A stretch of DNA of 64,000 bases from an uncultured Paracoccaceae bacterium. GTDB lineage: Bacteria > Pseudomonadota > Alphaproteobacteria > Rhodobacterales > Rhodobacteraceae. The number at the start of each line of letters is the position of its first letter. Position 1 is the first letter of the stretch. Where the stretch lies: contig CALKXV010000004.1 in assembly GCA_938005545.1 (NCBI GenBank), forward strand, positions 101,495-165,494, read 5' to 3'. Under the pieces are notes generated by a model. It did no database searches, had not been told where the DNA came from, and was given only the letters and a program-made list of their open reading frames with translations. This document shows positions 63,140-64,000 of the stretch, piece by piece. The translations under genes and the position numbers were made by a program.

Positions 63140-63682
63140 ATGGAAAACCGGAAGAAGACCGTCAAAGACTATATCCGCACTATCCCAGATTTTCCCCATG
63201 AAGGGATCATGTTTCGCGATGTGACGACGTTATTTTCAGATCCACGCGGCTTTCGAATTTGTGTCGATCAATTGCTGCACCCCTATGCAGGCGAGCGGAT
63301 TGATCGCGTGGTAGGGCTTGAAGCACGCGGTTTCATCGTTGGCGGCGCGATTGCGCACCAATTGTCTGTTGGTTTCGTGCCGATCCGCAAGCAGGGCAAA
63401 CTGCCGGGTGCGACTCTAAGCCAGGATTATACGCTGGAATACGGCGAAGCCGTTATGGAAGTGCACGACGATGCCATCGAAGCCGGTGAAAAAGTGTTGG
63501 TCGTCGACGATCTTTTGGCAACTGGCGGCACGGCGGAAGCCGGTATCAAATTGCTTGAACGCATGGGCGCCGACATCATCGGCTGCGCCTTCATCATCGA
63601 CCTGCCCGAACTGGGTGGGCGTGCGAAGTTGGAGGCTTTGGGCATGGATGTGCATGTCTTGTGTGAGTTTGACGGAGTTTAG
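63140..63682 (+). CDS. apt: Adenine phosphoribosyltransferase
   Basis: A 180-residue enzyme combining adenine with PRPP to give AMP. The PRPP-binding loop [17 protein letters not shown] and the N-terminal [13 protein letters not shown] block are typical. AGGA lies before the ATG. It complements MtnP by salvaging the adenine that MtnP frees. Confidence 0.96.
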   Translation: MENRKKTVKDYIRTIPDFPHEGIMFRDVTTLFSDPRGFRICVDQLLHPYAGERIDRVVGLEARGFIVGGAIAHQLSVGFVPIRKQGKLPGATLSQDYTLEYGEAVMEVHDDAIEAGEKVLVVDDLLATGGTAEAGIKLLERMGADIIGCAFIIDLPELGGRAKLEALGMDVHVLCEFDGV

Positions 63683-63825
63683 ATTGGGGGCATACGGTCA
63701 GTGCGGGACTTCAGGTCTGTTGGAGTGGGTTGTACCTAATGTCTGTTTTGCGGAGATAGTGTTGAAGAAGTCGATGTTTTGGCTGGTTTGACGGCTGTCG
63801 AGATTTGGGGTGACGCGCCCCGCCT

Positions 63826-64000
63826 TCATGTGGGGGCTTGTATTGGCACCAATTTCGCCAGTTTTCTGAGGTTTTGGGCGGTTGCGGCGAGTTGGAACTG
63901 TTCATTTGCGCCTTTGTGTCCTCGAAGCCGCATCGTTGCGACGCCGGTGTATCGTTTCAGTTGGGCGAAGCGCATTTCGACCTTCCGCCTCTGGATGAAC
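63826..64000 (-). CDS. Transposase C-terminal fragment, IS1182/IS5-like (cut by window edge)
   Basis: The minus strand reads FIQRRKVEMRFAQLKRYTG, then TMRLRGHKGANEQFQLAATA and QNLRKLAKL, ending in a stop at 63826-63828. This is the typical end of a DDE transposase of the IS1182 group (KVEMRFAHLKR...LRGL...AATAQNLRKLAK). The rest lies beyond position 64000. The gap 63683-63825 would hold the element's end; I could not define its terminal repeat with only one end visible. Confidence 0.78.
   Translation of the reverse strand, partial: FIQRRKVEMRFAQLKRYTGVATMRLRGHKGANEQFQLAATAQNLRKLAKLVPIQAPT

Noticed and set aside
1..64000. CRISPR array, toxin-antitoxin pair, restriction system or prophage genes
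   Set aside because: No regularly spaced repeats and no recognisable proteins of those classes were seen on either strand.

Overview
The window is a chromosomal segment of a marine-type alphaproteobacterium, most likely a Rhodobacteraceae member (Roseobacter group). This rests on gene content and order: rsmB-heparinase-purH-lspA-DUF3035-M16-M16, argH-lysA-TIGR02302 next to ftsE, carD beside a 7Fe ferredoxin, DUF2794, DUF1674, a SUV3-like helicase, and many GTG/TTG starts. No rRNA, tRNA, CRISPR array or prophage was seen.

Layout. 1-8.3 kb: ftsE (cut by the window edge), a zinc-ribbon membrane protein, and a tight leftward run argH-lipoprotein-lipoprotein-DUF2834-lysA-TIGR02302, with tlpA diverging from argH. 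8.5-16.6 kb: RhlE helicase, a taurine-pyruvate-type aminotransferase, a lytic transglycosylase, an orphan degenerate receiver behind a CtrA-like box, and a MocR regulator divergent from an acyl-CoA ligase. Related CTGG(A/C)C(T/C)TA repeats precede both the aminotransferase and the MocR gene. 16.6-17.2 kb: an eroded patch with an RHS fragment. 17.2-26.2 kb: a long acidic protein of unknown function, thiN, a DMT permease, SUV3-like helicase, S4 protein, fdxA, carD and a TPR protein. 26.2-35.2 kb: the M16 pair, a BamF-like lipoprotein, lspA, purH, heparinase-like protein and rsmB, then a DUF1674 gene and an ABM monooxygenase.

35.4-48 kb: an SLC13 carrier, then a myo-inositol catabolic locus. It has a LacI regulator, an ABC exporter, iolE and a Gfo/Idh dehydrogenase leftward, and iolD-iolC-iolB-iolJ-type aldolase-ribokinase rightward. 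A perfect LacI-type palindrome lies between the two arms. An inositol importer and iolA are absent from the window. 48-54.2 kb: a quaternary-amine-type oxidative module (LysR, Rieske oxygenase, an 84-residue protein, FAD/GcvT dehydrogenase) plus a divergent DUF1479 oxygenase. 54.3-63.7 kb: housekeeping genes (BaiN-like flavoprotein, asd, beta-carbonic anhydrase, M17 aminopeptidase, NlpC/P60, mtnP, a thioredoxin-fold protein, apt). The right edge cuts a transposase.

Most observations worth a second look are regulatory: a terminator hairpin that contains the Shine-Dalgarno of the M17 peptidase, a terminator with no protein gene upstream ahead of mtnP, a possible leader peptide and attenuator ahead of carD, the MocR-type repeats, and the CtrA-like box ahead of an atypical receiver. 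All family names come from reading the translations; no database search was run.
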